Under the pieces are notes generated by a model that did not search any database, was not told the DNA's origin, and was given only the letters and a program-made list of their open reading frames with translations. From positions 1 to 6,185 of the forward strand of contig DHAA01000109.1 of assembly GCA_002397275.1 (NCBI GenBank): 6,185 nucleotides of DNA. The letters are read 5' to 3'. Below, piece after piece: positions 4,952 to 6,185 of the stretch (the stretch's first letter is position 1; every line of letters starts with the position of its first letter). The position numbers and the translations under genes were made by a program. Origin of the DNA: Thermacetogenium sp. UBA4966. GTDB taxonomy: Bacteria; Bacillota; DSM-12270; Thermacetogeniales; Thermacetogeniaceae.

Positions 4952-5580
4952 TGAATAAAATTATAATTGCCAGCAGGAACAGGGGTAAAATCGATGAATA
5001 TAAGGAATTGCTCTCTGATTTCCCTTTAGCGATTGTGTCACTCCTGGATCTAAGTGATTTCCCGGAAATCAGGGAAACAGGCGCCACGTTTAGGGAAAAT
5101 GCCTTGATCAAGGCTCGGGCCGTCGCCGCGGCCGCCGGAGAAACCGCTTTAGCCGACGACTCGGGATTGGAGGTGGACTGCCTCCAGGGAGCTCCGGGTG
5201 TTTTCTCTTCACGTTACTCCGGACCCGGGAAAGACGACCTGGCCAACAACCAAAAGCTGTTGGATGCCCTGCGGGGAATCCCTGAGTATCGGCGAAGCGC
5301 GCGTTTTCGCTGCGTGATCGCCTTAGTCACTCCACGAGGCAAAGAATATTTGAGCGAAGGCGTCTGTGAAGGGACGATCACAGAGCAGCCTATCGGTACA
5401 AAGGGTTTCGGTTATGATCCCCTTTTTTTGATTCCATCGCTGGGCAAGACCTTCGCCGAGTTGGGTTCCGATGTCAAAAATCGGATCAGCCATCGGGCTC
5501 AGGCAATGCGCGCAATGCGGGATATTTTGTCCTATCTGCTGAAAGAAGGTGCGGAGAAAGGTTGCGGGTCGGCGTTTTAA
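4951..5580 (+). CDS. rdgB: XTP/dITP (non-canonical purine NTP) pyrophosphatase
   Basis: This is a 209-residue RdgB/HAM1 family enzyme that hydrolyses dITP, ITP and XTP to the monophosphate and pyrophosphate, keeping deaminated purines out of DNA and RNA. Visible signatures are IIIASRNRGKIDEY (4-17, triphosphate binding), ETGATFRENALIKA (42-55), ALADDSGLEVD (67-77, with catalytic Asp70), GTKGFGYDPLF (149-159, base recognition) and SHRAQAM (180-186). Length is normal for the family (about 195-205), with a short Cys-Gly tail that overlaps the next gene. The start ATG at 4951 shares one base with the murI stop (TGATG). A GTG at 4948 in the same frame is possible. There is no good ribosome site at a proper distance (GAGG at 4931-4934 is far), so translation probably depends on ribosomes finishing murI. 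In B. subtilis the homologue is ysnA. Confidence 0.95.
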   Translation: MNKIIIASRNRGKIDEYKELLSDFPLAIVSLLDLSDFPEIRETGATFRENALIKARAVAAAAGETALADDSGLEVDCLQGAPGVFSSRYSGPGKDDLANNQKLLDALRGIPEYRRSARFRCVIALVTPRGKEYLSEGVCEGTITEQPIGTKGFGYDPLFLIPSLGKTFAELGSDVKNRISHRAQAMRAMRDILSYLLKEGAEKGCGSAF

Positions 5581-6041
5581 GCGATACTCACGGCAAATTG
5601 AGAAAAGCGGCGAAGGCTATCCGGCTGATGGGAGATATAGAGTTGTTGCTTCATGCCGGGGATTACTATAAAGATGCTATCGCATTAGGCAAGTCCTGTG
5701 GGATAAAAGTGAAAGCTGTCGCCGGCAACTGTGATCTTGATGGGCTCGGGCCTGTGGAAGAACTGCTTGAGGTAGGCAATTACCGGCTCTATCTCACGCA
5801 TGGGCATCTTTTCGGAGTAAAGCGTAGCTTGACAGAGTTATGCCGGCGTGCTGAGGAGTTGAACGCCCAAATTGTGATCTATGGGCATACTCATAGATTT
5901 CATCAAGAACAAAAGAAGGGTATCCTTTTTCTTAATCCCGGAAGCATCACCTTGCCGAGAATCCCCGGCCGGTACAGCTTCTCTGTTCTGGATTTTGAAC
6001 AATCAGGTTCAGGGTATAAGGTCGAGAGCCGCTCCATTTAA
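5562..6041 (+). CDS. yfcE: YfcE/YsnB-type metallophosphoesterase
   Basis: This is a 159-residue single-domain calcineurin-like phosphoesterase with two bound metal ions. The complete ligand set is visible: SDTHG (Asp8, His10), HAGD (Asp34), GNCD (Asn56), LTHGH (His80) and YGHTH (His109, His111), plus NPGS (125-128), typical of the YfcE group. Characterised relatives cleave phosphodiesters in vitro; the natural substrate here is unknown. The start is TTG at 5562, inside the last codons of rdgB (19-base overlap). GGAG (5553-5556) stands 5 bases upstream, and the predicted N-terminus MRVGVLSDTHG is exactly that of the family. It is the last gene of the murI-rdgB-yfcE operon, matching ysnB after ysnA in B. 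subtilis. No terminator with a T-run is seen between it and the tRNA gene. Confidence 0.93.
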   Translation: MRVGVLSDTHGKLRKAAKAIRLMGDIELLLHAGDYYKDAIALGKSCGIKVKAVAGNCDLDGLGPVEELLEVGNYRLYLTHGHLFGVKRSLTELCRRAEELNAQIVIYGHTHRFHQEQKKGILFLNPGSITLPRIPGRYSFSVLDFEQSGSGYKVESRSI

Positions 6042-6043
6042 TA

Positions 6044-6072
6044 TTGAAAGAGCGGCGGATAAATGTTATACT
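6044..6072 (+). promoter_or_regulatory. promoter of tRNA-Pro
   Basis: TTGAAA (6044-6049), a 17-base spacer and TATACT (6067-6072), with a TG one base before the -10 box. This is close to the vegetative sigma consensus. The predicted start, near 6079, is about 11 bases before the tRNA. It begins three bases after the yfcE stop codon. Confidence 0.8.
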
Positions 6073-6089
6073 AAACCTTGCCAAAGCGG

Positions 6090-6166
6090 CGGGGTGTGGC
6101 GTAGTTTGGTAGCGCGCCTGGTTTGGGACCCGGAGGCCGGGAGGTCAAATCTCCCCACCCCGACCA
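6090..6166 (+). tRNA. tRNA-Pro(TGG)
   Basis: This 77-base cloverleaf has the CCA end encoded (6164-6166). The acceptor stem is CGGGGTG/CACCCCG (6090-6096 with 6156-6162), the D stem GCGT/GCGC (6099-6102 with 6112-6115), the anticodon loop TTTGGGA with anticodon TGG (6124-6126), and the T stem GGGAG/CTCCC (6139-6143 with 6151-6155). The C1-G72 pair, discriminator A and anticodon fit proline. Two points are odd. The anticodon stem CCTGG/CCCGG has a T-C mismatch at its middle pair (6119 with 6131). The T-loop reads GTCAAAT, so position 54 is G instead of the nearly invariant T. It is either a functional divergent copy, a decaying copy, or affected by sequence errors. Confidence 0.88.
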
Positions 6167-6185
6167 AATAAGCTGCTTGCGCGGC

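Noticed and set aside
5881..6171. 96-codon plus-strand frame over the end of yfcE and the tRNA
   Set aside because: It runs through the tRNA gene and the last part of yfcE in another frame; it is a shadow.

Overview
The window looks like chromosomal DNA of a spore-forming Firmicute, most likely an anaerobic clostridium of the Desulfotomaculum/Pelotomaculum type. The evidence is a GerMN-domain sporulation lipoprotein, strong AGGAGG-type ribosome binding sites, frequent GTG/TTG starts, and a gene set (murI, gerM, rdgB, yfcE-type phosphoesterase) that in Bacillus subtilis forms the racE-ysmB-gerM-rph-ysnA-ysnB cluster. The genus is inferred; family and order level are only suggested. All main protein calls rest on motifs visible in the translations. 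No mobile element, CRISPR array or phage gene was seen.

Left part (1-2720, plus strand): a CorA-type divalent metal transporter, a universal stress protein, a DUF503/YlxP-like small protein and a GerMN lipoprotein run in one direction and end at a clear bidirectional terminator (2689-2720). Two gaps in this run hold strong RNA structure. A long hairpin lies between corA and usp. Before the GerMN gene, a perfect 10-bp pairing hides its Shine-Dalgarno sequence.

Middle part (2721-4081): a convergent acetate/succinate transporter gene (satP/yaaH family) on the minus strand is followed by about 700 bp without a convincing gene. That gap contains a 30-bp-spaced direct repeat upstream of satP, a row of consecutive inverted repeats, an extended -10 promoter candidate and a nested terminator-like hairpin just before murI. 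Together these suggest a long structured leader or a separate non-coding RNA.

Right part (4082-6185, plus strand): murI (D-glutamate for peptidoglycan), rdgB (removal of non-canonical purine NTPs) and a YfcE/YsnB-type metallophosphoesterase overlap one another and form a tight, probably translationally coupled operon. A tRNA-Pro(TGG) gene follows, with its own near-consensus promoter but unusual substitutions in the anticodon stem and T-loop. Compared with B. subtilis, rph is absent between gerM and rdgB, gerM lies upstream of murI, and the acetate transporter is inserted in inverse orientation between them.
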